Shown: positions 51,512 to 61,420, counted from the stretch's first letter. The stretch is DNA of 64,000 nucleotides from Variovorax sp. OV700 (GCF_900099805.1 NZ_FNDR01000004.1:186001-250000); one strand, 5' to 3'. Notes: generated by a model not told the origin, from the letters alone. Program-made: numbers and translations.

Positions 51512-52269
51512 TGAAGCGCTTGGCCTCCATGCAGCCCTACTTCTTTCCCTACCTCGGGTACTGGCAATTGATTGCCGCAGTGGATTGCTTCGAGCTGTTC
51601 GACCAAGCCCAATACATCGATCGAGGTTGGGTGAACCGCAATCGCATCCTCAAGCCGGGTGGCGGATGGAGCTACATCCAAGTGCCGGTTGCAAAGCATC
51701 CGTTCACAACCGCGATTCGCGACGTGAAGATCGCGCCATTGCCAGAGTGGAAGACCAGGATCGTCAATCAGCTTGCGGAGTACAGAACGAAGGCACCGTT
51801 CTTCGCTGAAACGATGGAACTCGTCGAATCCGCGCTGTTCGGTGGCCAGGAGCCAACCATCGGCGCGCTGAACTGCCGCATCGTGCGGCAGGTCTGTGAC
51901 GCACTGTCGATTCGCAGCGAGATTGTCGCCTCGTCGGACTACGACTACGACTACGGCACGATCCCCGACCGTGGCGATCGTACGCTGGCCATGGTGCAAA
52001 ACATGGGAGCCAGCGAATTCATCAATCCGATCGACGGCATATCGCTTCTGGATCCGGACAAGTTTGCGCGTTGCGGCATCAAGCTAAGTGCGCTGAAGCC
52101 ACCGACCATCGCGTATCCGCAAGCCGGAGATCGATTCGAACCGGCTTTGTCGATCATCGACGTGATGATGTTCAATGGAATTGCAGAGACGAGTCAATTG
52201 ATATCGGCAAGCAGCATCGTGCCCGCGATAAATCCATTGGCGCCGGCTTTTCAATTGGATTGCGCATGA
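51511..52269 (+). CDS. WbqC family protein
   Basis: 252-residue member of the WbqC family, found in O-antigen and capsule clusters and thought to take part in sugar N-modification. The family start (ASMQPYFFPYLGYWQLIAAVDCFELFDQAQYIDRGWVNRNRI) and the SEFINPIDG ending region are clear. The ATG at 51511 overlaps the aminotransferase stop codon, so they are coupled. Function in this family is not settled; an acyltransfer step on the amino sugar made by the preceding enzyme is a reasonable inference. Confidence 0.87.
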   Translation: MKRLASMQPYFFPYLGYWQLIAAVDCFELFDQAQYIDRGWVNRNRILKPGGGWSYIQVPVAKHPFTTAIRDVKIAPLPEWKTRIVNQLAEYRTKAPFFAETMELVESALFGGQEPTIGALNCRIVRQVCDALSIRSEIVASSDYDYDYGTIPDRGDRTLAMVQNMGASEFINPIDGISLLDPDKFARCGIKLSALKPPTIAYPQAGDRFEPALSIIDVMMFNGIAETSQLISASSIVPAINPLAPAFQLDCA

Positions 52270-52327
52270 ACTGCCTCGCTACCGTCCTTCTCTGTCATTA
52301 GCCCGTCTGCCCCGAATCGATCCTTTC

Positions 52328-53071
52328 ATGCCCACATCATCGTGGGAGCGCGGCAGGACCAAAATTGAAAAAGTCATGACTCATTACTGGAAAAATTATT
52401 ACGAAGCCAATGCAGACAAGTTCGCCGACTCCCTCATGAAGCAAGTGGACCGCACGATCAACGGTGCCGAAGAGGAGCAAAGCGAAATTGATCTGACCGT
52501 CGAAAGCCTGAGGCAGGTGCTTAATCTCGATAGCACCGACCAAGTTGCCGACCTGTGCTGCGGAAATGGCCTGCTCACCAGGGCCGTTGCGTGCGGCGTG
52601 GCAACGATGATCGGCGTTGATTTTTCCGAAAAACTGATCGCTTGTGCGAACCGCTTCAACGCTGCAAGTAATGTTCGATATGTGGTCGGCGATGTCTCGA
52701 AGCTCGATGGTTCCTTTTTTTCCAGTGTAACCAAGGTGTTCATGGAATCCTCGGTACAGCATCTCGAATCCGATGAGCTATCAAGATTACTACGCACATT
52801 GGGCAGCACCCCGAATATCGAGGCGGTCTTTATTGGTGGCGTTCCCGACGCGGACCGCCTGAGTGTCTATTACGACGACGACCGAAAAATGGCTTTTTAC
52901 CGCCAGCGCGAGGCTGAAGGCAGGCCGCACATAGGCACTTGGTGGTCTCAGCCTCAATTGCAGAAGGTAGTCGAGGACAGCGGATTGCGAGTGCGGTTTT
53001 TGCCCCAGGACGCGAGGCTCACTTCAGCATACTACCGGTACGACTGCCTCATCGAGCGGCCGAGCCGCTAG
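52328..53071 (+). CDS. Class I SAM-dependent methyltransferase
   Basis: Up to 247 residues; the ATG at 52376 (MTHYWKNYYEANADKFADSL) is probably the true start. The SAM loop is VADLCCGNGLLTRAVA, with the acidic residue in GVDFSEKLIACA and a third motif RYVVGDVSKL. Base composition drops here compared with the upstream genes. In a glycan locus it may methylate a sugar, but the substrate is unknown. Confidence 0.85.
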   Translation: MPTSSWERGRTKIEKVMTHYWKNYYEANADKFADSLMKQVDRTINGAEEEQSEIDLTVESLRQVLNLDSTDQVADLCCGNGLLTRAVACGVATMIGVDFSEKLIACANRFNAASNVRYVVGDVSKLDGSFFSSVTKVFMESSVQHLESDELSRLLRTLGSTPNIEAVFIGGVPDADRLSVYYDDDRKMAFYRQREAEGRPHIGTWWSQPQLQKVVEDSGLRVRFLPQDARLTSAYYRYDCLIERPSR

Positions 53072-53109
53072 CAAATTCACGCACGCAGTGAACTGCTCAG
53101 AGCAAAAAT

Positions 53110-54228
53110 ATGAACAAAAAAGTCGGCTTATCCCCTGAAGGGCACCTTCTTGCCAATAATTTTCGCGTGCCGCGAGATGCAAACAGCAATTCCGGTCTAA
53201 ATGAAGAGTTGATCGGCCAGTTGATTCAGCTGGGCGTCCTCTCCACGCTCAGCGATACAACTCAACCCATCGATCTTCATCGCAATTTCCAGGGCTGGAA
53301 AAGTCAAAGAGGCATGCTGCTGGATACGCGCAGAACGCGAGCCTTCAGAGATGCCATCGAGCAGACGATAAGAGGCGGCGAGACGGTCATAGACGTCGGT
53401 TCGGGATCGGGAATTCTGTCGATGTTTGCTGCTCGCGCCGGGGCCAAAGAGGTTTTCGCTCTGGAAATAACGAGTGCCATAGAGTTATCGCGCCTTATCG
53501 CTCAAAGAAATGGACTTCATGCGATCGAGTTCATCCAAGGAGACGCAGGCAATTTTGAGGCAGACTCGAAAGTCGACTTAATAATTTCCGAATTCATCGG
53601 AATGTATGTACTGGATGAATGGCTTCATTTTTCCGCCTTCGCAAAAGTACGAGACGCCAATTTGAAAGAAGATGGAAAGGTTATTCCAAAATCGGCCCAA
53701 ATGTATTTGTCCGCCATAGACAATCACCGCCTCTACGTGGAGAGAGGACAGGGATTTTGGGAAACTCCGGTCTTCGGCTTTGATTTTTCCGATGTACTTG
53801 CCGTGGAGACAACGCGTCCGCAAAGAGAGATCGTTTACCAGTTTGAAGAAAAGTCCATAGTAGACACGGCCAGTGTCGCATCGTTTGATTTTAAGACGTC
53901 AAAAGTCGACGATTACTTTTTTGAGAAAGAGCTGGAATTCACCTACGCCGCCGCTGGCTTTTGTCATGGCTTTCTGGGCCATTTCGACCTCGAGGTTGTG
54001 GAGGGAAAATGCATAAGCACCTCACCGCTGGAGAGTTCCACGAATTGGAGGCAATCGTATTTTCCGATGCCAAAAATTGCAGTCGAGGCAGGGGAAAAAA
54101 TAAATCTTGTCTTTCGCACCTTCAAGAATTCCGAGAGCGGCGAATTTTGCATTGGGCTGCAACTAAAAAACAGAAGGGCAGAAGAACAGCCGCCTGAACT
54201 AGTTTATGTGCTGGACAGTGCAAGTTGA
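53110..54228 (+). CDS. Protein-arginine-methyltransferase-like (PRMT-like) methyltransferase
   Basis: 372-residue protein with the PRMT layout. The MLLDTRRTRAF entry segment (69-79) has the Arg that contacts SAM carboxylate. Motif I is VIDVGSGSGILSMFAARAG (93-111), with the acidic residue E119. The double-E loop SEFIGMYVLDE has both glutamates (E161, E170). A beta-barrel C-terminal half follows with STSPLESSTNWRQSYFP, where the THW loop of PRMTs reads TNW (311-313). Eukaryote-like PRMTs are uncommon in bacteria. The gene is markedly AT-richer than the window average, suggesting transfer. Target (protein or glycan) unknown. Confidence 0.82.
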   Translation: MNKKVGLSPEGHLLANNFRVPRDANSNSGLNEELIGQLIQLGVLSTLSDTTQPIDLHRNFQGWKSQRGMLLDTRRTRAFRDAIEQTIRGGETVIDVGSGSGILSMFAARAGAKEVFALEITSAIELSRLIAQRNGLHAIEFIQGDAGNFEADSKVDLIISEFIGMYVLDEWLHFSAFAKVRDANLKEDGKVIPKSAQMYLSAIDNHRLYVERGQGFWETPVFGFDFSDVLAVETTRPQREIVYQFEEKSIVDTASVASFDFKTSKVDDYFFEKELEFTYAAAGFCHGFLGHFDLEVVEGKCISTSPLESSTNWRQSYFPMPKIAVEAGEKINLVFRTFKNSESGEFCIGLQLKNRRAEEQPPELVYVLDSAS

Positions 54229-54293
54229 ATTTCCCACATAAATTGAAGCCGGTTTTCTGGAACAGAGAGACTGTTTGCGCTTCGGAATAAAAA

Positions 54294-57200
54294 ATGCCAA
54301 AAATCTCCGTCATACTTACATCATTCAATCACGAAAAATATATACGTGAATCGATTGATAGCGTGCTTCACCAAAGCTTCTCCGATCTAGAGCTTCTTAT
54401 TCTTGACGATGCCTCGTCGGACAATTCATGGTCGATCATCAACGGCTATTCGGACGATCGAATAAAGCTCTTTCGTAGCCAGGCCAACGGGGAAATATCG
54501 CCTCTGATCGAAAAAGTCATACGTGAAGTTGCAACTGGCGAATACATAGCCATGCATCATTCAGATGACGTATGGGAACCTGAAAAACTCGCCAAGCAAA
54601 TAGCCTACATTGACGGACGCCCGGAGGTCGGCGCCGTATTTACTTGGGTGCAAGTTATCGACGAAACGGGCGCCCGGCGCGAAAACGACTGGTTCAATCG
54701 AGGCAATCAGCCTCGATGGGCGTGGCTGAAAGAATTGTTCGATGAAAAAAACACGCTCAATCATCCCAGCGCGCTCATCCGCAGACGTTGCTACGACGAG
54801 ATCGGGGGCTACCGCTATGGGCTCGGGCAAATAGACGACGCCGAATTCTGGAGCCGCCTCGTGCTCCGGCATCCAATCCATGTACTTGAAGAAAAGCTGA
54901 CGCTGCATCGGCTCTTTTCGGACAACTCGAACGTCAGCGGTGACCGCCCGGACGTCGCCGTGCGCATTAGCCATGAATGGAACTTCCTGCGCGAAAACCT
55001 TCTCAGCCTCCGCGGTTTCGACGAGATCGTGCAGGTGTTCCCCGAACTTGAGCGGTGGCGCCACCCAAAGGGGTTTAACGCCAAGTTTCTTCTGGCCATG
55101 GCGTGCGTGCAATCGCCGCATCGCAGCGCCTGGGTTCTCGGCTTGCAATGGCTATTCGAGTTGCTGAACGACACGGCTCAGCAAAATCAACTGGCCGAAC
55201 TCTATGCATTCACCGATTTCAGCTTCATCAAGCTGTCAGCCACTCTCGACAGCTTCCGGGTGGAAGCCACGAAGCAGCATCAACGCGACGTGGCCGAATA
55301 TGAAACAAGAATTCAGGGAGTGCTGTCGGAGTACGCTGCATTGCGAGGTGTACTGGCTGAACGCGATCTCCTGCTGAAGGATTCGTTGAGCGAGTACGCA
55401 AGCAATGTGCAGCGCCTGCAGGAGGAATACGTGGAAGCCAGCCACCGCACGCAGGCGACCCATCAAGAGGCTCTCAGCGCATTGGAGGCCAAGGTCGAAG
55501 AACTGCGGCTTACGCATCTCGAGAAAGATCAGGCTGTGTCCGAAGCTCGGCAGCTCGCCGAAGCGCAGTGCGCGCTGGCCGCGACGGAATCCCGCAGAGC
55601 CGACACGGCGCTTGAACGAGCCGAGGCGGAGCGTGCGAGAGCAGAGGTCACTCGGACCTTGGTAGAGACTGCGGAGGCCAGAGCCACGTCGGCGCAAAAC
55701 CTGGCTGAGGCTGCGGAGGCCAGGGCCGAAGCGGCGGAAAACTCGGCTGAGGCTGCGGAGGCCAGAGCCACGTCGGCGCAAAACCTGGCTGAGGCTGCGG
55801 AGGCCAGGGCCGAAGCGGCGGAAAACTCGGCTGAGACTGCGGAGGCCAGAGCCACGTCGGCGCAAAACCTGGCTGATGCTGCGGAGGCCAAGGCCGAGGC
55901 TGCGGAAAACTCGGCTGATGCCGCGGAGGCCAGGGCTGCGGCGGAGCGCGGCAAAGCCGAAGCCGCGAAAAACCGGGCGGAGGCAGAACAAGCGAGAGCC
56001 GATGCAACGCAAAGTAGCGCCCAGGCGGAACGCATCAGAGCTGACGCGGCAGAGCAAGAGGCAACTTGGCAGCGCCAACAAGCGCAGAACGCCAGTACGC
56101 AGAGAGAAACCATCGCCGCACGCCTTGCCGCGGTGGAGTCGAGTTCCAGCTGGCGTGCCACGGCCCCGGTCCGGCGCTTCTTGGCGAGCAAGCCGCGTGC
56201 CGCGCGCACTGTCCGGCGCGCGGCCAAGTTGATCTGGTGGTCCGCCACCTTGCAGCTCTCGAAAAAGATGGGGGAATGGCGCGCGCGGCGACACGCGACT
56301 CGCCCGGCGGCAACCGAGCGAGTACCGGCACCTGCCGATGCGGAGGCGATCGCCCTTGGTCTTTTTGCCCCACCAGAACTCGCCGCCACCGCTCCTCGCC
56401 CGGTTGGCAACGCGCTCGGCGAGTGGGCGGCCCAGCTCGATATGCTGAAGGCTCGCTCGACTCTGCTTCTTGCACCGGGTTCGCATGCCGAGCAGTACTT
56501 TCAAAACCTCGGTTTCGATGGTGCAGCTGCCGCTGCGTGGGCACGGCTGATCACCATGAGGCAAGCCGATCTCGAAGCAGGCGACGTCGAGAAAGCGGCG
56601 GCCAGTCTCGATGCCAATGCCTACTTCCAGACCTTGGCGGACAAGCTTTGTCCTAATCCCTTGTTCGATCCTGCCTTTTATGGGGAGCGCGCGAACCTCC
56701 GTGGCGCCGATCGGGACTTGGCCGTCCACTATTTGTTGTTGGGCGAACCCTTGGGCCTGGCGCCCTCGGCACGCTTCGATCCTGCTTACTACTTCAAGTG
56801 CCAATTCGATATTGCCGCGGCGGCGATGAACTGCCTCCTGCACTACATCTCGGACGGCCACCTGGAGAATCGGCGGCCTTGCCCCCCACTTGTAGCCGCT
56901 CCTTCGCAAGCAGAGGTGATCGCCCTTGGTCTTTTTGCCCCACCAGAACTCGCCGCCACCGCTCCTCGCCCGGTTGGCAACGCGCTCGGCGAGTGGGCGG
57001 CCCAGCTCGATATGCTGAAGGCTCGCTCGACTCTGCTTCTTGCACCGGGTTCGCATGCCGAGCAGTACTTTCAAAACCTCGGTTTCGATGGTGCAGCTGC
57101 CGCTGCGTGGGCGCGGCTGATCACCGTGAGGCAAGCCGATCTCGAAGCAGGCGACGTCGAGAAAGCGGCGGCCAGTCTCGATGCCAATGCCTACTTCCAG

Positions 57201-60200
57201 ACCTTGGCGGACAAGCTTTGTCCCAATCCCTTGTTCGATCCTGCCTTTTATGGGGAGCGCGCGAACCTCCGTGGCGCCGATCGGGACTTGGCCGTCCACT
57301 ATTTGTTGTTGGGCGAACCCTTGGGCCTGGCGCCCTCGGCACGCTTCGATCCTGCTTACTACTTCAAGTGCCAATTCGATATTGCCGCGGCGGCGATGAA
57401 CTGCCTCCTGCACTACATCTCGGACGGCCACCTGGAGAATCGGCGGCCCTGTCCTCCAACAGTCAGGCGCACGGCAAGGCCCGAGCTGATGGATTCGCAA
57501 CGAGAGAACGTCATCCTGGTGTTGCACGAGACTTCGCGCACCGGCGCCCCTATTCTTGGATGGAACATCGCACGGCTTCTCTCCAAGCGCTACAACGTGT
57601 TCACGGTGCTCCTCGGAGAAGGCGCCCTTGCACCCGAATTCGAAGCTGTCAGCGTCGAATCGCACGGCCCTTTCGAGGGAGGGCATCCCACCCCGACCGA
57701 TGCGGAAGTGGGACTTTCCCCTTTGTTCGAAGGCAGGGTGTTCAAGTACGCCATCGTGAACAGCATCGAATCCCGCGTCGCACTCCAGGTTTGCGCCGCG
57801 CGATTCGTGCCGACCCTCCTGCTGGTGCACGAGTTCGTAACGTACATCTGGCCGGTGGATTCGCTACGAAAAGCACTCGATACGGCATCCGAGGTCGTGT
57901 TTCCCGCTCCCTTGGTCGCACGCTCATCGCTCGACGTGCATCCCGCTCTCCAAGCGCGGGGCTTTCACATCGAAGCGCAAGGCATGTCAAGGCTTCCCGA
58001 AGGCAGGGCGACCCAAAAGCTGGTTGCGCCTGAGCGGATCCAGACGCTGGCCGCACTGCGGAAAGAGGGCGCCCTGATCGTGATGGGCGCGGGATCGGTC
58101 AATCTCCGCAAGGGAGTGGATCTGTTCATCGCTGTTGCGGCCTCAGTGAAGCGCCTGCAACTCAAACGGCGCGTGCATTTCATGTGGATCGGCGAAGGCT
58201 ACCGGCCGAGCGAAGATATGGGCTATTCCTTCTACCTGAAAGAGCAGCTGAGCCGCTCGGGCCTCGATGCAGACCTGAGCTTCCTCGATGAGGTGTCCGA
58301 TCTGGAGCCCGTCTACGGGTTGGCCGATATCTTTCTCCTGGCCTCCAGGCTCGATCCCTTGCCGAACGTTTCAATCGATGCGGTTCACAGAGGTATCCCC
58401 ATCGTCTGCTTCAAGAATGCGAGCGGTATCGCCGACTTGCTCATCGAAGATCCCGAGACAGCGGCGGGCGTGGTCGAGCATCTGGATATTCACGCCGCAG
58501 CCGAAGTGATCGGACGCCTTGCCATGGATGAGCCCGCGCGCGCGCGAATGGCGGATGCGACGAAGCGCTTTGCGGCGGCGAAATTCGATATGGAGCGCTA
58601 TGTTCACCGTCTGGACGAGCTCGGTACAGCGTGCTCGATGAACGTATTGCAGCAGCAGAGGCTCGGAAGATCGGCGCCCTCATTGATCTGGTTCGATGCA
58701 CAGTGGTATGCGGCTCAGGTGGGAAGCACCACAGATGGCGCCCACGCGCATTTCCTCACAGCCGGCGCGACGCAAGGGCGGTTTCCAAGCGCACTGGTCG
58801 AACACATTGTGCAGACCCTCGGCGCGGGACCGCTGTCCATCATGGAAACTTACAGCGCGCTTTCCGCCGCTTCATCGGCGTGGCCCAGCGAAGTTCCGCC
58901 GAGTGCAATTCGATTGCTGGTATTCCTGTTCGTGCCCGAGTGGCATGAGGGCGCCGGAACGCCACTGGAGCGGTTTCTTGCGTATCTCCGCGGCGGTATG
59001 CCCATCGATGCGGCACCGGGACCACTGTTCGATGCGGGCACCTACAGGCAGCGGGCAGTGGCAGCCGGATTGCCATCGTTCGGTGCTCAGGAAAGCGCCA
59101 TGCTGCACTGGCTCTCGTATGGCTTCGCCGCGCGCACGGTGCCCACGGAGCGCTTCGATGAAGCGTTCTACCGCAAGGCCAATCCCGATATTGCCGCTTC
59201 TTCGCTCTGGGGATTCGCGCATTTCGTGGAGCATGGCCTGAAGGAGCAACGGTCAGCAGGCCATTTCCCGACGTTCCAACGCGGAGTAAGTCCGTACCGC
59301 CCGGTCAGCAGCAGCGCCGCTCAGGATCTACATCGACATTGGTTCGCGCTGGACTTTCCAGCACGTGATTACATCTTTGCGGACGAAATAACTGCGAAAT
59401 TCGAACAGCGATTGCACGAGGTCCTGCGCGCGGACCAGCTGCCGCAGATTTTTTCCGAGATGCAACTGATCGAGCCGGACATCGGGGAGCTTTCTTCGAT
59501 CACCCACAATCTTCTGCCGCCCTTCTACGATGGCATGCGAACGGTCCACGCCGCGCTGCGCAACCGGTTGCCTGCCACCCATTACGACAGCATCGTGTGT
59601 GTGCCGTGGGTCCGCACAGGCGGGGCCGACCTAGTCGCCGGACTGCTGGCAAAGGCTCTGCTGCGCGTTCGTCCGAACGAGCAGATCCTGATCTTGAGGA
59701 CCGATCACCCGCACTTCGAGCGCGCCAACTGGCTGCCTTCGGGGGTGGACTGCGTAGACGTGTCGGACATCATGAGCAGCATGCTTCCGGCGGCCGCCGA
59801 GAACATGTTGCGCGTGATGTTCAGAGGGCTGACCGCGAAGCGCGTCTTTAACGTGAATAGCCGACTGTGCTGGGGCACTTTCCGCACTCACGGCGCCAAC
59901 CTGGCCACCATACTGGAGACCTATTCCTACATGTTCTGCTGGGATCAGACGCCATCAGGACGAAGAGTCGGCTATCCCTCAGAGTTCTTCGCGGCCACAG
60001 CCCCGCACACGACGGCCTTTCTGACTGACACGGCTTTCATGCGGGACGAGTTGACGAAGATGTATCGCCTGAGCGCCGCAGCGAGCAATCGGATCGTGCC
60101 GATCTGCACACCAGCGCAGGGGCCGCTCCTGACGCCGTCCATCGCCCGACGCGTGCTTAAAAAGGCCGATCCGGCAAGCCGGAAACTCGTGCTATGGGGC

Positions 60201-60698
60201 GGTCGGCTGGATCTGCAGAAGCGATTTGACCTAGTTCAAGAGGTCGCGCGCAAGATGCCCGACGTCGAGTTCCGGTGCTGGGGTGCGGCATTGCTGGATG
60301 CGCCCCCCGATCTGTCGGCATTGCCGGTCAACTTGAAGATGCAAGGCAGCTTCGATCATTTCGATGAGTTGCCGCTCGACGAAGCCGGCGCCTGGTTGTT
60401 CACGGGATTGTGGGAGGGAATGCCAACGACGCTCATCGAACTTGCAACGCGCGGCGTGCCCGTCGTCGCAAGCGCCGTCGGCGGTGTGCCGGAACTCATT
60501 CGGCCCGATACCGGCTGGCCCGTTCCGCCTGAGGCATCGACAGAGGACTATGTCGATGTGCTTCGCAGCGCCCTTTCTTGCCCAGAGGAGGCGCTGCGCC
60601 GCGCCGAGATCCTGCAGAAGCGCGTGGCTGGTGCCTATTCGGAAACAGTTTACGACCGCACGCTCGGCACCTTGCTTGCAGCGGAACAGACATCATGA
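54294..60698 (+). CDS. Giant multi-domain glycosyltransferase (GT2, coiled coil, two GT4 domains)
   Basis: 2134 residues. An N-terminal GT2 domain (KISVILTSFNHEKYIRESIDSVLHQ, DDASSDNSW, MHHSDDVWEPEKL) spans about 1-240. A long Ala/Glu-rich coiled coil (about 315-635) contains three near-identical 28-residue units and ends in an SSSWRATAPVRR motif. Two nearly identical 190-residue segments (about 686-1054) follow, each with FDPAFYGERANLRG-type spacer repeats. A GT4 domain lies at about 1065-1460 (GAGSVNLRKGVDLFIAVA, ASRLDPLPNVSIDAVHRGIPIV), then more spacer repeats (FDAQWYAAQV, FDEAFYRKANPDIAAS). A second GT4 domain spans about 1760-2130 (LVLWGGRLDLQKRFDLV, GLWEGMPTTLIELATRGVPVVAS). Likely builds or extends a surface polysaccharide. 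Confidence 0.9.
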   Translation: MPKISVILTSFNHEKYIRESIDSVLHQSFSDLELLILDDASSDNSWSIINGYSDDRIKLFRSQANGEISPLIEKVIREVATGEYIAMHHSDDVWEPEKLAKQIAYIDGRPEVGAVFTWVQVIDETGARRENDWFNRGNQPRWAWLKELFDEKNTLNHPSALIRRRCYDEIGGYRYGLGQIDDAEFWSRLVLRHPIHVLEEKLTLHRLFSDNSNVSGDRPDVAVRISHEWNFLRENLLSLRGFDEIVQVFPELERWRHPKGFNAKFLLAMACVQSPHRSAWVLGLQWLFELLNDTAQQNQLAELYAFTDFSFIKLSATLDSFRVEATKQHQRDVAEYETRIQGVLSEYAALRGVLAERDLLLKDSLSEYASNVQRLQEEYVEASHRTQATHQEALSALEAKVEELRLTHLEKDQAVSEARQLAEAQCALAATESRRADTALERAEAERARAEVTRTLVETAEARATSAQNLAEAAEARAEAAENSAEAAEARATSAQNLAEAAEARAEAAENSAETAEARATSAQNLADAAEAKAEAAENSADAAEARAAAERGKAEAAKNRAEAEQARADATQSSAQAERIRADAAEQEATWQRQQAQNASTQRETIAARLAAVESSSSWRATAPVRRFLASKPRAARTVRRAAKLIWWSATLQLSKKMGEWRARRHATRPAATERVPAPADAEAIALGLFAPPELAATAPRPVGNALGEWAAQLDMLKARSTLLLAPGSHAEQYFQNLGFDGAAAAAWARLITMRQADLEAGDVEKAAASLDANAYFQTLADKLCPNPLFDPAFYGERANLRGADRDLAVHYLLLGEPLGLAPSARFDPAYYFKCQFDIAAAAMNCLLHYISDGHLENRRPCPPLVAAPSQAEVIALGLFAPPELAATAPRPVGNALGEWAAQLDMLKARSTLLLAPGSHAEQYFQNLGFDGAAAAAWARLITVRQADLEAGDVEKAAASLDANAYFQTLADKLCPNPLFDPAFYGERANLRGADRDLAVHYLLLGEPLGLAPSARFDPAYYFKCQFDIAAAAMNCLLHYISDGHLENRRPCPPTVRRTARPELMDSQRENVILVLHETSRTGAPILGWNIARLLSKRYNVFTVLLGEGALAPEFEAVSVESHGPFEGGHPTPTDAEVGLSPLFEGRVFKYAIVNSIESRVALQVCAARFVPTLLLVHEFVTYIWPVDSLRKALDTASEVVFPAPLVARSSLDVHPALQARGFHIEAQGMSRLPEGRATQKLVAPERIQTLAALRKEGALIVMGAGSVNLRKGVDLFIAVAASVKRLQLKRRVHFMWIGEGYRPSEDMGYSFYLKEQLSRSGLDADLSFLDEVSDLEPVYGLADIFLLASRLDPLPNVSIDAVHRGIPIVCFKNASGIADLLIEDPETAAGVVEHLDIHAAAEVIGRLAMDEPARARMADATKRFAAAKFDMERYVHRLDELGTACSMNVLQQQRLGRSAPSLIWFDAQWYAAQVGSTTDGAHAHFLTAGATQGRFPSALVEHIVQTLGAGPLSIMETYSALSAASSAWPSEVPPSAIRLLVFLFVPEWHEGAGTPLERFLAYLRGGMPIDAAPGPLFDAGTYRQRAVAAGLPSFGAQESAMLHWLSYGFAARTVPTERFDEAFYRKANPDIAASSLWGFAHFVEHGLKEQRSAGHFPTFQRGVSPYRPVSSSAAQDLHRHWFALDFPARDYIFADEITAKFEQRLHEVLRADQLPQIFSEMQLIEPDIGELSSITHNLLPPFYDGMRTVHAALRNRLPATHYDSIVCVPWVRTGGADLVAGLLAKALLRVRPNEQILILRTDHPHFERANWLPSGVDCVDVSDIMSSMLPAAAENMLRVMFRGLTAKRVFNVNSRLCWGTFRTHGANLATILETYSYMFCWDQTPSGRRVGYPSEFFAATAPHTTAFLTDTAFMRDELTKMYRLSAAASNRIVPICTPAQGPLLTPSIARRVLKKADPASRKLVLWGGRLDLQKRFDLVQEVARKMPDVEFRCWGAALLDAPPDLSALPVNLKMQGSFDHFDELPLDEAGAWLFTGLWEGMPTTLIELATRGVPVVASAVGGVPELIRPDTGWPVPPEASTEDYVDVLRSALSCPEEALRRAEILQKRVAGAYSETVYDRTLGTLLAAEQTS
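55671..55922 (+). repeat. Three 84-base tandem repeats in the coiled-coil coding region
   Basis: Units begin at 55671, 55755 and 55839 with GCGGAGGCCAGAGCCACGTC and are almost identical. Each encodes 28 residues, exactly four heptads, so gain or loss of units would keep the frame and the coiled-coil register while changing rod length. Confidence 0.9.
56349..57455 (+). repeat. 570-base in-frame tandem duplication inside the giant glycosyltransferase
   Basis: Copy 1 (about 56349-56885) and copy 2 (about 56919-57455) are nearly identical at the DNA level over some 537 bases. Only a few substitutions are seen, for example CATGAGG/CGTGAGG and TCCTAAT/TCCCAAT. They are separated by a 33-base linker that differs. 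The period of 570 bases equals 190 residues. Recent origin or gene conversion is implied. Confidence 0.93.
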
Positions 60699-61420
60699 AA
60701 AACCGCAACATCGACATCACGGCCGTTCTCAATGGACACAAGGAAGGGCTACTGGCCGGGCCCGCGCTGACCAGCTTCGAACGCGCCATCGGCCTGGCGC
60801 GGGATGCCGGGCTCCAAGTGGAAGGTGTGATCGTGCTGGACCGCCCCGACGCTGCCACGCGCATGCAATTTGCCAGCGTGGAGTCACGCTACGAGATCTT
60901 CGAGACTGACCACGGCGACCCCGGCTTGGCACGCAATTCGGCCGTCGCCGCGGCCAATGGCACTTTTATCTCGTTTCTCGACGGGGACGATCTATGGTCA
61001 CCCAACTGGCTGGTTGCCGCGCACCAGCTCTGCGCCGCTGAACCCGAAGTGACCGTGGCTCACTCGGAAGTGAACATTATCTTTGGAGAACAGCGTCTTC
61101 TCTGGTGGCATATCGACTCTCGCAGCCCGAACTTCGATCCGGGCTATCTGCGCTTCAACAACTATTGGGACGCCATGGCATTTGCGGCAACCGATATTTT
61201 CAAGCGCTACCCATTCGAAGCGACGAACCTGTCTCTCGGCTATGGATACGAAGACTGGCATTGGAACTGCGTCACGCTGGAGGCGGGCATTGACCATCGG
61301 CCGGCGCTTGGCACGGCGCATTTCAAGCGCCGCAGAAAAGTGTCGCAGCTGGCAATAACCAACGCCGCGAATTCAATCGTCTTGCCCACGCCGCTTTCTT
61401 CCTACGGTTGGCTCCCTTGA
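60695..61420 (+). CDS. Glycosyltransferase family 2 protein
   Basis: 241-residue GT-A-type enzyme starting MKNRNIDITAVLNGHKEG, with the nucleotide-sugar/metal region ISFLDGDDLWSPNWL (DxD-like, about residue 92-100) and a downstream GYGYEDWHWNC acceptor-type segment. The ATG overlaps the stop of the giant glycosyltransferase (ATGA), so the two are coupled. Last gene of the glycan locus. Confidence 0.88.
   Translation: MKNRNIDITAVLNGHKEGLLAGPALTSFERAIGLARDAGLQVEGVIVLDRPDAATRMQFASVESRYEIFETDHGDPGLARNSAVAAANGTFISFLDGDDLWSPNWLVAAHQLCAAEPEVTVAHSEVNIIFGEQRLLWWHIDSRSPNFDPGYLRFNNYWDAMAFAATDIFKRYPFEATNLSLGYGYEDWHWNCVTLEAGIDHRPALGTAHFKRRRKVSQLAITNAANSIVLPTPLSSYGWLP

Noticed and set aside
55236..57830. 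Long open frame (864 codons) on the minus strand inside the glycosyltransferase gene
   Set aside because: It is the antisense reading of Ala/Glu-rich repeats and the 570-base duplication; the sense frame has clear catalytic domains and normal codon use.
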